Assembly (NCBI GenBank): GCA_013397075.1
Contig: VWZS01002702.1
Span: 62,324 to 126,323, forward strand
DNA from: Rhabdornis inornatus
Lineage: Eukaryota; Chordata; Aves; Passeriformes; Rhabdornithidae
Direction of reading: 5' to 3'
DNA: 64,000 nucleotides
Position numbers and translations under genes: made by a program. Positions within the stretch are counted from its first letter, which is position 1. Every line of letters starts with the position of its first letter. Under the pieces are notes generated by a model. That model was not told where the DNA came from and made no database searches. It saw only the letters and a program-made list of their open reading frames with translations. This document shows positions 1 through 13,734 of the stretch, piece by piece.

Positions 1-3000
1 TTTGAAGAAACTAGTATTCTTAATTTTATTTTATTTAAAAGACATTTTAGGGCCCAAGGTTTTCCTTTTGCAGTCTATCAGTCTCTCTTTCCCAACTCTT
101 GGGAGATGTTGAATCCCAAGGGCCTGGCATGGTTAGATCAAATGCAGGCCTGGACAGACGTGCACTCCTGCTCAGACACAGCCTCTGAACCTGCTGGCCT
201 ACTTCAGAACTTTTAGAAGACAGTTCATGACATAAATTATCTATCAACTATATCATACAATTTAGTCTCTATACACTCTGGTTTTGACTAATGAATTAGG
301 ATTTTTTTCAACCCTTCCAGACACTGTTTTCTTTGGTGTCCTTAACTATGATATTTGTTATTTCAGACACCTCAGGGCTTCTCTCTTCCTGCATATCAAG
401 CAAAACGCAGGACAATCCAATGTAACAGAATACTATAAAATGAGACCAATGTAAGTACACAAAACTGAGTCAAGATTCTTGATGATTTCCTTTGCCAAAA
501 TGTCATCTGTCCAGTTCATCTCTTTTTCAAACACAATTAGAGCATTGCCTGCTACCTTGCAGTGACCCAGTCTGCCTGAAACTGCAGGTAGCTTTTTTCT
601 TGCACCACGAGACATCCCCTACCACCCCATTTTTCAACCACCAGGAAGCAAAATCCCAATAGACTTATATAACCATGGAATTGTCTTTGTGGCCACCACC
701 GCAGTGAGCCCCCAGCCCCTGATGCCCCATGTTTCTGATGTGTCCCACACAATCCCCAATGGCCATGGCAGTGCTCATCCAGACCTTCTCTGAGTTCAGC
801 ACACCCTGTGAGGCAGATGCAGACACAAACACAGCCACAGAAACACCAACACCATTGTTACACCCACCAAATTATAGCGATCTATTTCTAACTCAAGGCA
901 AAAACTTGACTTCGGTCAGTGCTGTTTGACTTCTGCCTCATCGCTGTCGCTCACTGATATCTACTGTGGAGATATGCTGGAATATTCGACATCAGCCCAG
1001 GAGAGGTTTTTCCTGAGCTGTTAAAGATTTTCTTTCCAACAACTTTATAAAGATTAAGAAGGAACAGTATCCTGTAGAAGTCATAAAATGACCACATCAA
1101 AATCACATTAGTAATCAACTACTATGACTGAAATGTTCCATTTTTAATGCAACAAAGAACTTCATCAATTCCAGCAAGTGAATAACCTGTTCTCCAGTCA
1201 AACAGAGCTTCAACATCCACCTTTGCACAGAATACAGGAGCCCACACTGCTATGGTACTCCAGCCCTGCAAAGGAAGACAAGCCGAAGAACAAAGCTCTG
1301 CGAAAAATTCCAATAAACCCCCAAATTTCATTCTGAAGGAAAACTAAAAATGTCTCATCAATAGCCAAAACCTGAATTTGGACCACTCACTCTGTACTCA
1401 ATAGGTAGAGAACATGCCAGCTTTCACACCTTATATGTAAAATTAAATTAAAAAGTGGGTTTCCTTGCAAATTCACACCCCCTACAAATCATAAAGCAAA
1501 ACAGGACATTTATCTCTCCTGGTTTTTGAGCCTGGAAGGAAAGTAAGGAGGACAGAAAGCAAAAGCTGCAGGAGCTATCAAAGAAATTCCTGAAAATTTA
1601 AGCTATATTAAAATCAACTAATCAAATGCCACTGTGAAAAAAAAAGAAAATGCAGTAATACATTAAATAAAATGGTATAAGAAACAAAATAAAAATTATT
1701 GGTATTTGGTAATCTAATGTAATAAAAGGGAGTTAAGCCACTAACTAGCTAGTGAAACTATATACAGCTAAACAAAAACACAGGGAAAAACTACTCTTTA
1801 AATACAAATAAAAACCAAACACTTGCATTAAAAAGATTGTGGACACTTCCACATTGGACTTGACCATATTTTTCCTTTTTAAAAACAAGCAAGTAACTTT
1901 TGCTGTGACACTGCCAAATCCCACCTAGCAGAGAGGTGGTAGAGATGGTGACAGAGAAGCACTGCTCCAGGCTGTATCTTGCACACTCCTGCACCTGGTG
2001 GTGCTGTCTGACAAGAGCCTTCTCTTCCCTCCTTCCCCAGCTGTTATCCCCAGTGCCAGATTAGCAGGCAGCCAATGGCCCGAGCCCTCCTTGCCACAGG
2101 ACACCCAGAGCTGCCCCCACACAGACCCTACAGCACCATAAACCATGGGATGGACCCAGCCTGGCACCTCTGCCCCAGGAGCCTTCCGAGAAACCCAATG
2201 GAGCGTTCCTGTCTGCAGCCTGCTGTGCTCTGTGCACCAGTCTCCAACTTAACTGGCAGAAGCCATAGAATCTAAGAATATAAAGAAAACTTCATATGAA
2301 AATACAGATAACTATGCAAACTAAGTAAGAGGGGAAAGATTTTTATTTTTAGTAGTATCTAGTTTCTGTTCACTGTGCACAGAGCACACTGAATTGAGCT
2401 GTATCAGATTTATCCTTCCACAATTCAGCCCAGTAATATCTATAAACACAGGGAGACAGCTATCTTTTTACAAGTTCTGGACATACAATGCTGTAATAAA
2501 AAGTAAGGCAGGCATACAGAAGAATCAGCTACAGAGTGAACTTGTAAGAGTAGCAGAAAAGAGAAAAGCAAGGTATTTTTCATGCTCTAACATATGCTGC
2601 CATTCAGAAGTCTCTAAACAGGAAGCACTCAATTGTTCTACAAGGCATCATAGATGGGCTCTGTATACAATTACACTCTATTAGAATTTTTAAAAAAAGA
2701 AAAAAAGAGAAAAATAACCAACCCCCTCTGTAAACATTAACAGCAAATCCTACCACGTGTGACAATTTGGGGACTGTGTTTCTTTCCTCAGTCTGATTTT
2801 GCAAACCCTATATTCTTCAGTGCATGCTGTAATTGCCACGCAATATTGCATCACCATTCCTGTGTCTGTGGCAGACACAGGGAGGAGGGTGTGGCATGGA
2901 AGCACCTACCTTAATTCAGTAAGGCTCAGCTAAAAGAAGTACCTGTACTTTGATGTGTCTTCGCTTACCAAGTCTTTCTGTGATAACTATTCCAATTCAA

Positions 3001-6000
3001 AATCAAGACCTATTTTATGCTCAGTATTTTTCCTCCATAACTTAACAGCAGAAGGGAGCAGACCATCAAAATAACCAGACCTAATGAAGGACACCTACAA
3101 CTACAGACTGCCCTACAGGAGACTGACCGGTGACACAGAAAGCCCCTCTGCAGGAAGTCAGGACAGGATGATGTACATTGACTACTTTTAAAAAGATGCC
3201 TCGATCTTCTTCATTGCTTAGGTTTGTACGTATTTCCATTTTAAAGAATCATGTCTTCTTGGGATCCTTCATTTGTTCTGTATTCCCCTATGCAGTCCTG
3301 ATGACAGTGGAGCCTGTGTAAAGTATGGCAATCCAGACACAGGAGGGCAGATATGTAGGGGAGGGCTTGGAGAATCAAGATACTTATTCCAGACTACAGA
3401 CCTTGGTGTCACAAGGTATGTTAGGTATGGATCCTACATAAATATATCCAGCATCACAGAACACACTCTAGTGGCACTGGAAGCCTAACACCTCAGAAAC
3501 TATTAATTTTTCAGAACCTCTAGTACGAAACTACACAGACTCTCTAGCCAATCTGAGTGAGAGTTTTTACCAATCTGGTTTTTAAAAATTAATTTAATCT
3601 TCAAAAGCAAGAACTTTTATAAGAATGTCCGATAATGTATTTATCACAGACACACACCACAAGGAGAATAAACACACATTTAAAAGTAAAGGATCAAGTC
3701 TGTATTTTTAAAATGTACATTTCTGAATTCTGAAACTAAAATTTTCCCAGTCTGCATACTAACTCAAAAGGAAAGCCGTGGCAATCTAAGGTGAGCCACA
3801 GGTGTTTGTATTCTGTTGATATATTGCAGGTAGAAAACAGAAATCACTGAACTTAGACTCTAAGCAATGTAAGACCTTAGTAAAAGTACAAAATTACAGT
3901 GAGATTTTTGCATTTCTGATGGTTCCACACTTTTCAGTATTTCATTTCTTTAAACACTCATTTTCTGCATGCCTCGTGTTTCTGGAACCTATTCTTTGAA
4001 GCCCATGTGCCTCCATGAGAACCAATTCTATTTTATTTCAGTGACTTAGCTTTTCCCCGCTCATCAATTCTGAATCAACTGTTTCTTGTAATACTGTTGC
4101 ATGAAAACTTAATTGTCACAGTAACTAATATTTTTAAAATCATTATTAAAATGTTAATCGAATTCTCAAACTCGGCTACTGACAACTCTGCAGCCAAGCC
4201 TGGTTACACTGCTGCAGAGAGCAACAGCTCTACAGCTTCTCATCAAGCCCTCAGGTTTAAAATGTAGCTTTAACTCACAAATAAGAGCAATCTCCCACAA
4301 AGTGTCCAACCTGAGCACAGACCAGAGATGTGTGGAGCTGCTGACGTCACAGCCCACCACGTTGCATGAAAAGACTGAGCATTCCTCGAAACCTTAAAAA
4401 ACAAACCAACCAAACCCAGGACCAGTGGTGCAGAGCACAAGTCTGTGGCACGGGAGATCGGGTTAGTTCCTGTTTTGTCACGAGCTTCTGAGTCACCACA
4501 GGCAAATACTTCCCTGCCTTTTACAGGTTTTAAACTACCACAAGAAGCTGTGAGTCTCACCATTAATGCAAAAAGGAATTAAATGACTTGATAAGGATAC
4601 CAAGTTAACCCTGTTCAACCCTATTCAAATTTACTTCAGGTTAGTAATAACTGAGTATCATTACACACTAAAAGACATTGTTAAATTATTTAACATCTCA
4701 GTTTTTATCTATGCAATCATCAGACTTCAATCACTGTTTACTCTGGAACTCCTGCTCACATATGGATAACTGCCCTCTACTCATTCCAGTATTTTGTACA
4801 TCAAAGAGACAAATTATGGAGACACTAGCAACACCGTTCTAGCTAGTTCTATTGTACCTAATCTGAAGGCCCTCTTGATTTTAGGAAAAGTAAAGTAACT
4901 TTTCTTTAGAGGGATCCTTGTATTATCAAAAAAAATTCCCTCAGCCTTTTTCGTGAATCTCCAAGTGCCTAGATTTTCAAGAAAGTTATTTAAATTCAGC
5001 AGAAAAAAATGCTCTTAGACATGTTCTTTTACTGTCATTAAATTCTGATCAGGTACATCTCAAATGCCAAGTAAAATGTACACACTATTTCACTTATTTG
5101 TATTGCTTAGGAATTGCTTCATGGCATACAAAATTAAAATTCTGTCATAATCACTCTGAAGTCAGGTCTGAGTCTGCATCAGAAATTAAAACACAAGATA
5201 CTATAAATGATTTGAAAATGACAGGAGTAGACATATTTTTCTGCCACTTCATGTTCTCTTTATCTGCACTTTATAAATTCAAGAACTATCACTGTCTTTC
5301 GCTGCAAAATATTGTCCTCTCTTCTGTATTCAGAATCAAAACTTGAGTCTGTTGCAGTGCTGAATCTTGAACATCAGCTCTTAACTATGAATCACTCTCT
5401 AAAGCACAGTTGTAAAATTCAGTACTTTTTAGTCCTTTTCTTTTATACAAGTATTACAAAAACAGAATAAGCTGGAGGATCAAGCATTCAAAAAATGGGA
5501 AATAAAAAAAAAATTAAAGTTTCATAGGCAACCTTAAGTCTACTTCCTCATATGCACGTTAAAGAACAGATTTCAATGAAATCCTCTTTTTCCCTGCACT
5601 CAACTCCATTAATAGATGAGCACCTGTACATCCATGGAAGAATTATGACTGTACAAGGAATAACTTTTGCTTAAACAGAACACCTGATTTTAAAAGAAAA
5701 CTGTTTAGGTCAGCAACTCATTTTAATATGTACAAAAGTGCTCTTAAAATTACTACTTTACAGGTGCCCTTCTGGAAGAATGTCCATCTCAGCTTCTATT
5801 ACGGAATGCGGATTTTTTATCTGTAAAATTAGACTTGACCCAGCAAAAAGCCACACTAAAATTTCATAGTACACCATCAACATCTGCCAGCCAAATGATT
5901 CCCCAGCCACACCTGTGCAACCAGTCTCCAAATTACATCCTTAGTGCACTTGTGCAATCACACAGATATCGGCCACGGAGAGATGAACCCTATACAAATT

Positions 6001-7857
6001 AACTCCCAACTGTGTTGATGCCTTCATGCACAAAAAGGGGGAAAATTCCTGTGAATGAAAGTAGTTTTGTGACACTAAAGACTTTTATATAAATACATGT
6101 GCATATATATTTCAAAATAAACATTCAGAATCCAAAATATTAGTTGAACAGAGCATTTTCACAACTTTTACAAGACAACAGTTGCACATGCACCTTGTGA
6201 GACAGAAAGGAGCAAGACTTAAGGCTCAAATATAGGCACAAGTGATCAGCTTTAAACATGAGAAGTTTCTCTTTTACACCTTAAAGTGAGGCCATACAGA
6301 TATCAACACAAAAATGCATATCAAAGCATGTTTTCCACATGATTTCCAAAACAACATTAGATAACTTAAGAAGATTAATATATAAAACTGTAGCTGACCC
6401 ATGTTGGTTTAAAATAATAAAAAAAAAAAAAAGACAGAAGGTAGTGAGGTTTCAAAAAAAAATAAAAATTCCAAGAGTCCATTTTTACAGAAAGGAGTTA
6501 CAGTCACTAGCTTTCAAAGTAGCAACGTGCCATGTTTTAAAGGTTCTTAAATATTTTAATAGCACTTCTAAAGAAAATTGCTCAGTTACAGTATTTCTTA
6601 AGAGCTTTCACACAGCACTACAAAAAAATTGTTTATCTATAGCACGAAGCATGACCCACCAGATACAGGCTCCATGACGCCAAGCACATACACAGAGGAT
6701 GCTGGAGTGTAATTCCACCATTTCCACAACAAAAAGGTGCCAGGCTGCCACCAACCAAACGGAATGATTGTGCTGCCTGCTTTTTACCCACTGGTTTTCT
6801 TTCTCTTTAAGGTAATGCAGTCAACAAGACCAGTCTTGCACAAGTACCTGAGCACTTCCCCTGGCACCCCAGGAAGCACCAAACCCAAGTGGCAATGCAG
6901 GGCCCAGCCATCCTTTGTTAGCTCTGAGCCTGGCCTGACAGGGACCCGCAGTGCCAGAGGGTGACACCTCCTGCAGCAGGGCTGAACTCCCGGTCCCATG
7001 GTGCCGGCTGCCCTGGGAAGGGCACCAGGGAACACCTACCCTTCCTCACAAGCGGGGAGTTTTCTAACTGAACTTGGGACTGCAACTGCTCCCTTTCACA
7101 TTGCCATTGGTGGCAGCTACACTGCAAGTTAATTCTGCCAACCCAGCAGAAACTGTACCTTGGATGTGCCACAGCTTGTGTGGTGCTACATTTTCTATTA
7201 TTTCTCCTTTCTTAACACTGACGTGTTAACAACAACAACAACTAACCACGTATTTTAGGAAAAACACTGACTTTTGAAAAAATCATAGGAAAAAAAAACC
7301 CTTTTAAACCCCACTTCAAACTAATACTTACATTACACTTCAGCATGAAGCAACTTGTACCAAGATTTACAAAACAGAAACCTTGTATTGCAGTTGTCAT
7401 CCCCTTTTAAAATATATAAGACATATAACTTTCCCTCATGAAAGATCTGTAACACGGAGCAAACAGAAACAACAAAGATAAGCCTTTTACCACATGTATG
7501 TTTCTAAGCTAGATGCCAATTCTAGAACTTTTTATGCAATTTATTTTCAAGCTTTCCTTCCTGCAGTTTAACACCAAATTGCTTTAAAATACTGCTACTC
7601 CAGTTAAAACCTTTGCACAATCCATACATTAGCAAAATTTAAAGAACAAGTTTCCTTCAACATACTTCATCTGAACATGTATTTGAAAGTAACTCTTAAA
7701 AGTATGGCATTTTAAATGCTCCTCCTCGACAGCATAAAAAAAAAAACCCTTGAAAAGTGACTTTGGTCTTTCTTCAAAGACTAAATTACTTTTTGCTCTG
7801 TTCAGTACTATGTGCAAGAATTCTACAAAAGAACCTTAAAATATTTAAAGACTTCAC
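1..7857. other. No recognised gene; AT-rich non-coding
   Basis: No open frame here resembles a known protein. GC-richer patches at 1960-2240 and 6730-7060 have only short overlapping frames without splice support. A poly-A-rich stretch lies at 6418-6465. If the CpG island at 11.34 kb is a leftward SIAH1 promoter, this would be its first intron, but nothing in the sequence proves that. Confidence 0.6.
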
Positions 7858-7862
7858 GCCAC
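7858..7862 (+). repeat. Left target-site duplication of the solo LTR
   Basis: GCCAC directly precedes the LTR's TGTG terminus and is repeated immediately after its CCCCA terminus. Confidence 0.8.
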
Positions 7863-8457
7863 TGTGCTGATTTTGCTTTGGGTAGAGTTCATTTTCTTTG
7901 CAGTGGCTGGGACAGGGCTGTGTTTTGGCTTTGTGCTGGAAGCAGTGCTGATAAATACAGATGGTTTTGCTATTGCTGAGCAGTGCTTGCACACAGTCAA
8001 GGCTTTTCCTGCTTCTCACACCACCCCAGCAGTGGGGAGGTTTGGGGTACACAACACCTTGGAAGGGGACACAGCTAGGACAGGTGACCCCAGCTGACCA
8101 GAGGGATATTCCAGACCATCTGGCATCACGCTCAGCATATAAAGCCGTGGGGAAGAAGAGGAAGGGGGGATGTTTGGAGTGGTGCCATTTGTCTCCCCAA
8201 GTAACCACCAAGCACGATGGAGCCCTGCTTTGCTGGGGATGACTGAAAACCTGCCTTGCTCATGGGAAGTGCTGAAGGCATTCCTTGATTTGCTTGGCTT
8301 GTGTGTGCAGCTCTTCCTTTACCTATTACACTGTCTTTACCTCAATCCAAGAGGTGTTTTTTGCTTTTACTCATGCAATTCTCTCCTTGATCCCGCAGGT
8401 GGGGAAGTGAGAGAGGCTGTGTGGTACTGAGCTGCCAGCTGGGGTTAAACCACCCCA
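7863..8457 (+). mobile_element. Solo LTR of an avian ERVL-type endogenous retrovirus
   Basis: A 595-bp element starts TGTGCTGATTTTG and ends ACCACCCCA, so it has the TG...CA termini of an LTR. It is flanked by a perfect 5-bp duplication, GCCAC (7858-7862 and 8458-8462). Five-base duplications are typical of class III (ERVL) elements. Inside is a TATA box, TATAAA (8138-8143), in the context CTCAGCATATAAAGCCG. Further right the expected signal of the U3-R-U5 layout has decayed to ATTACA (8325-8330). No internal gag, pol or env sequence adjoins it, so it is a solo LTR left by LTR-LTR recombination. Family assignment rests on overall resemblance to avian ERVL LTRs, recalled rather than searched. 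Confidence 0.88.
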
Positions 8458-8462
8458 GCCAC
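8458..8462 (+). repeat. Right target-site duplication of the solo LTR
   Basis: GCCAC directly follows the LTR's 3' end and is identical to 7858-7862. Confidence 0.8.
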
Positions 8463-11339
8463 ACAAACCACACTTCAAAGAACTTCTCTTTCACTTTTAT
8501 GGAGTGGATGAGTAATTTTTTAAGCAGCCAAAGTTATCACGACACTCTCCTTGTTTTTCTTCATGTCCAGCAAGGTCATCAATTGCTACAAGAGATAAAA
8601 ATGTGTTTCTGGATAAGGCAGACCAAAAGGGAAAAGGTCAGCAACTGCCTATAGAGCAATTTACTGCTCTTCTTAAATCAATTGCCCTGGAATATATCCA
8701 TGGAAATTTTATAATTAATTTTTCCAGGTGCAAGAGGACAAATACAGATTTTATCATTTAAGTAACATTTTACTTCCTCCCTGAAAACACAGCCAACCTC
8801 ACTTTTCATATTCAGCTTCTATAAAGGAAAACAAGTTAAAATCAGAAGTGCACCATTTGGTTAGCTGTAATTATCTATCACTTTATCTGATTAAAGTCCT
8901 GTGGAATTAGTAACCAAATCTTTCATTATTCCTATGATAACACAAAGAATCATCATTTTATACAGTCACTCAGGCATATATTTATAACAGTTGTCCTGGT
9001 CATTAGAGAAACATGGTATGCAGTTTGGATCAGAATTAGAATCTTTCTCTAGTGGCACAAAACTTAAAGACTATTAAATGGGGCATTAATGCTGGCTTTT
9101 GTCTTCCTTTACTCCATTGTAAAGTTAACAGCTGAATATATCCTGGCATATCAAACAACTCCACTGACTTAGGAAGGTTTTTGCTTACAATGCATTTAAA
9201 TGCTAACAGCAAAATCTCAGGTAAACCTGAAGTAACAGCTCATGGTAACAACACAGTATTTATACCTATCTCCCAATTTCTAGCCCACAATGTGATACTG
9301 TATACAGAAAACACACATCAAAATTACATTTTTATCATGACATTGAACATTGAGGAAAGGAACAGTGCATACACTTTGAAAAAGAGTAACCTGCTTACAA
9401 CAAATTTTTCTTACTAATGAAACATTCTTATTAATGAAAACATTTTATTAAGGCAACAATTTGCCTCTGTTGTGTATTTTGTCAAAGTAAAATAAACCCA
9501 AACAAACAAAACCCCAAAAACCTCCTGCTATTTTTTAAAATTACAACTAGTTTTCACTTTTTTAAATGCTGAGTTCCCTTCAAAAACCAAAGCAACAGAA
9601 AAGCAAATAAAAACCAGTAAAAAATAATCTGCATCTACAATGTTCATGACATTTAAGACAGTAAACTCTGGAGCTGAGATCCTGAGCTTCAGGCACCACG
9701 TGACAGCTGAGATGAACTAGAGCCTGCCAGCATCCTCACTTCAGTGCTGCTGTTTTCTGCAGCAGGTAGCACCAACAGCACTGAGCAGGAATTCAGTTAA
9801 CCACAGTCAGCCTCACAGTGCACACTCTGCCTTTCTGCAGACTGGCTACATGCACTACAGCTGCAGAACTGAGTTATTTATATGTGTCAAGAATTTCAAA
9901 TATCATTCATTTACCCTGACTATTCTGCTTCAGTTTAGCTCCTGAAAAGAAGACAATCATTAAAGCAAAAAAGACACCAATAATCCTTGGCAAAACTCAG
10001 TCCAGCATTTAAAGCTGACAGTTACAAGACTAAAAGCACTACTACAGAAGAAAAATAAAGTAAAGTGATTCTTACTTAAAATGCAGAACATCATATTTCT
10101 AATCACAGTTGTATGCATAGCCTTCTAGAACGTTTCATCTGAAGACCATAGTTCATAAAATTGTCCTACTTAATTTCTTTGAATTTTCAGACCAAAGAGT
10201 TGCTTCTCACATGAACATGCTCATGGTCCTTTTCCACATTAGAGGCAGGTGTCTGACATTTGAGCAGGATTTCTTTCTCAATTCATATTAAGCAAAGAGC
10301 AGCAACTCTACTCAAACCTAACTATGAAAAGTACTCGTGTTATTTAAAGTATTTACTTTCCTTAGTTCACACCTACCTGGCTGGAGCTGCTGAATTTCTG
10401 AGCTAACTCCTCTACTACAGTCTAACTGGACTATGGCATTAAAACCTTATCAATATAAATGGCACATTCATCTGGACATGCACTTTCAGGTCAAAAATGC
10501 CCATCATTTCATCAGGTTCAGAATTCTTGGGTCACAACAGATTTCTAAAATTGTATCACTGATAGATCTTATTCTTGGGCTTTTGTCTATGATTTTTCAC
10601 TGCTGTGAAAAGGGCAAAAGCTATTTAAGAACATTAGTTTGCACTGAAACGAATATAATTTCTAGCACTCGATTTTTACTTTAGGTATACTCCTCAAGGT
10701 TACTTTCTGCAACGAATTAATAGTCCCGAGATCCAAGCTTTACCCTAAAACCCTCTGTATTAGTGTACCTGTACTCCAGTAACTCAAATCTTCTTGCAGA
10801 CCAGCTTGATTAAATCAGGGTTGAGAAGAGTCTCTTCCATTTTCCCTCCCTCTCTGGAATGCACCGTGCTAGTCTCAGTTTAGAAGGGAGTTAAACAGAC
10901 AACTTGAAACTATGTCCTGAGCGTGGAATATCCCATGTCCTTCATGACCTAGTCCAATTAGCTGTGAGCTTCCTAACAGACACTCATGCGCCACGTTAAA
11001 CAAATCAAATCACTTTATCTATTTATTTAGACTATAAGTAGGCTGCTCATTACAGAGACGAGGCAATATTCACCCAGACTGGTTGAAAAGGAGGGCGAAA
11101 GGAGAATACTGAAGAAATATTGCATTAATATAAGCACAAAATAAAAGTGCCACCAGCTCACCACCGGAAAAGAAACTTGGTTCTCCTCCTAAAGAAATAC
11201 TTAAGATGCTTTGCCTTTCACTACAAATCCTGTTGTCTCCCGTCCTTTTAAAACCGTGGAGAAGGGGAAAGCACGAAGGTCCCCAGCCCTTTAATCTTTA
11301 AGGGGAAGCCGTAGGATGGGCAAAAATCTCTCTCCCTCT
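8463..11339. other. No recognised gene
   Basis: The stretch between the solo LTR and the CpG island is AT-rich with only short chance frames. No repeat family is recognised. Confidence 0.6.
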
Positions 11340-12075
11340 TAGCTCTCACCGGATTAGGTAAGAGCCAGCAGCCCACCCGGTAATGTCAGCGAGGGGCACC
11401 CAGCGGCCCATTTAACCCGGCAGCCTGTTCCTGTGGCGGCCGGGNNNNNNNNNNNNNNNNNNNNNNNNNNNNNNNNNNNNNNNNNNNNNNNNNNNNNNNN
11501 NNNNNNNNNNNNNNNNNNNNNNNNNNNNNNNNNNNNNNNNNNNNNNNNNNNNNNNNNNNNNNNNNNNNNNNNNNNNNNNNNNNNNNNNNNNNNNNNNNNN
11601 NNNNNNNNNNNNNNNNNNNNNNNNNNNNNNNNNNNNNNNNNNNNNNNNNNNNNNNNNNNNNNNNNNNNNNNNNNNNNNNNNNNNNNNNNNNNNNNNNNNN
11701 NNNNNNNNNNNNNNNNNNNNNNNNNNNNNNNNNNNNNNNNNNNNNNNNNNNNNNNNNNNNNNNNNNNNNNNNNNNNNNNNNNNNNNNNNNNNNNNNNNNN
11801 NNNNNNNNNNNNNNNNNNNNNNNNNNNNNNNNNNNNNNNNNNNNNNNNNNNNNNNNNNNNNNNNNNNNNNNNNNNNNNNNNGGCGGCCCCGCCGTGCCCG
11901 GGCGGCGGGAGCGCCCCTGTGCCGGCAGCGAGGATCGGGCACCGCGGCATCCGCAGGCTCCGCGCCGCCGGCGCCACGCGGGGACTGTCACAAGGGCTCG
12001 GGATTGTGTTTTAAAAAATGAAAGAGTCCGCAAAGGGGCCTCTCGCAGAGAGACCGAGAACGTCCAGCACGGGGC
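11340..12075. promoter_or_regulatory. CpG island with assembly gap, probable promoter
   Basis: GC- and CpG-rich sequence flanks a run of N on both sides (11390-11444 and 11882-12060), with strings such as GGCGGCCGGG, GCGCCGCCGGCGCCACGCGG and GGGCACCGCGGCATCC. The surroundings are AT-rich, so this is a classic vertebrate CpG island, and most are promoters. Donor-like sites occur on both strands at its left edge: AATCCG|GTGAGAG on the minus strand (exon end 11350) and ATTAG|GTAAGAG on the plus strand (exon end 11357). From conserved vertebrate order (SIAH1 downstream of N4BP1, same strand) a leftward SIAH1 promoter is a reasonable guess, but no SIAH1 coding sequence is present to confirm it. 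Confidence 0.6.
11445..11881. other. Assembly gap (437 N)
   Basis: The run of N replaces the most GC-rich core of the CpG island. Its odd length suggests a size estimated from read pairs rather than a fixed-size placeholder. Open frames crossing it are artefacts. Confidence 0.99.
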
Positions 12076-13734
12076 ATTCTGGTGGTTTTAATGGACTGTT
12101 AAAAACCCCTCCTCCAGTCTCTGTTCAAAGACTTCGCATAATTCAGGTCAGGTCCCCATGCAGCAATGCCCTAAATACAAATGTAACTTTCAACACACAA
12201 ACTGGATGAAATAAATGTAATTACCATTGTGCTTACATATGCTTTGTTGGATTAGGACCATGCTCATCTACTGAAGCTATTCAGAGGTTTGCCAGAGGAG
12301 AGACACTGTTTATTTTGTTTTCAGTGAAATATTTAAAAATATGTATTTGCTATCTTATTTCCATTTTTTGAATGACTGAAACATTTTCTTGGCCGTTTAA
12401 TTGATTATCCAGATGGTTCTCAATATCCTCCTCATTCCTTTTGATGACCAGTAAAGCACTTCTTTTTGTATTACATTCCTATGTTGAATCTGCCAAGTCT
12501 TCTATTGAGAGAATTTTGTGATTAATTTTAAGGCAGATTCTCAGAAATACATCACTGTAGTGATGCAGTGCAATATGTACTAAGCACACTCTTTAAGAAT
12601 CCTCCCAAGTATAGATAATATCAATTATCTATTTTCAACTACAAGAAAAACTACAAGAGTTTAACTTCTTTGCACATAATTTCTCCCTGCACACCTTGTA
12701 GCGATGCAGTCGTTATAAAGCCTTTTGCTTCAAGTATTCATGAGGAGTGATACACATGGCAATGACTGCCAACTCATAGTTGGGTTGACTTATTGAATAC
12801 TTAAAGAGACATGATTAAGTAAAATATTATTTTTGTCCTGGATAGAAAGGACACAATCCTGAAGCAACATATTTCAATATTAAAATTTTTTTCCCCACCT
12901 TCAATTTTAGTACAGAGTAGGGCTAATCATTTGATGTATTTTTAAACCTATGGAGGTCTATTCATCAGTAGAAGCTTCAGAAAAAGGTACCATAGAGTAC
13001 AAGGAAAAAAGCAGCTATAATAGTAGCAGTTCGTATTTTTAGAGATGAGAACCAGGATGCTTATCAGTTCCGGTAATCTGTGTGGTTTTGTACAAAGTAT
13101 CTCTGTGGTTAACACTTTGATCCTGGAAACACACACTTTAGCTAAAAAAAGACAAGTTGGCAGTCTCACAGTTCTGTATCAGATCAATGCATTGCTGGTT
13201 GGTCACTATTAAACAACAGCATACAAGAAACACTTGCTTTTCCCTGAGTGAAACTAGTTTCTTGAGCACTGAAAGTAATTTAACCCCGTTTCTAATGGTA
13301 TTTTCTTCTCTGACCATGCCACAGGAACCTCCCAATTCATTCCCACGTTCCTGCTCTCCCTGCAATGCCTCCAGCTCGCCTACCTGCCTTAGCCCAGTGG
13401 CACCACGGCTCATTCCTGCCTGTGACTGCAGGTGCTCCAGAGGGAACACCCAACTCAGCTGCTGTGCTTATACCACTGCTCCCTCACCCAGCTCACAGCT
13501 TCCAGCTCTTCCAGCACACCAGAGTCAGCAGCAGCACCACCACTTATCTCAGTTTTCCTCCACTATGCATCATTATGTTTTGCAAGGAAGTTCCAGGAAC
13601 TTCAGAGTCTTTGAGACTCATTCCTCTGTCAAACTGGGGCATCGTTAGCCCACAGGGTCATGAGTTAGTAGTGAGGGATGGCTGGAACAGACCCCATGGC
13701 AAGGTGGCACAGGCTTCATCACTGTAGGAAATGA
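12076..13734. other. No recognised gene
   Basis: Mostly AT-rich. A C-rich patch at 13310-13560 is open in several frames at once on the plus strand (13157-13727), which reflects composition rather than coding. No splice borders or family signature were seen. Confidence 0.6.

Noticed and set aside
11354..12033. Long open frames across the N run on both strands
   Set aside because: They are open only because N codons cannot be stops; the flanking real codons are GC-rich CpG-island sequence.
13157..13727. Three overlapping plus-strand frames of up to 163 codons
   Set aside because: All are Ser/Pro/His-rich products of a C-rich patch; several frames open at once points to composition, not coding.
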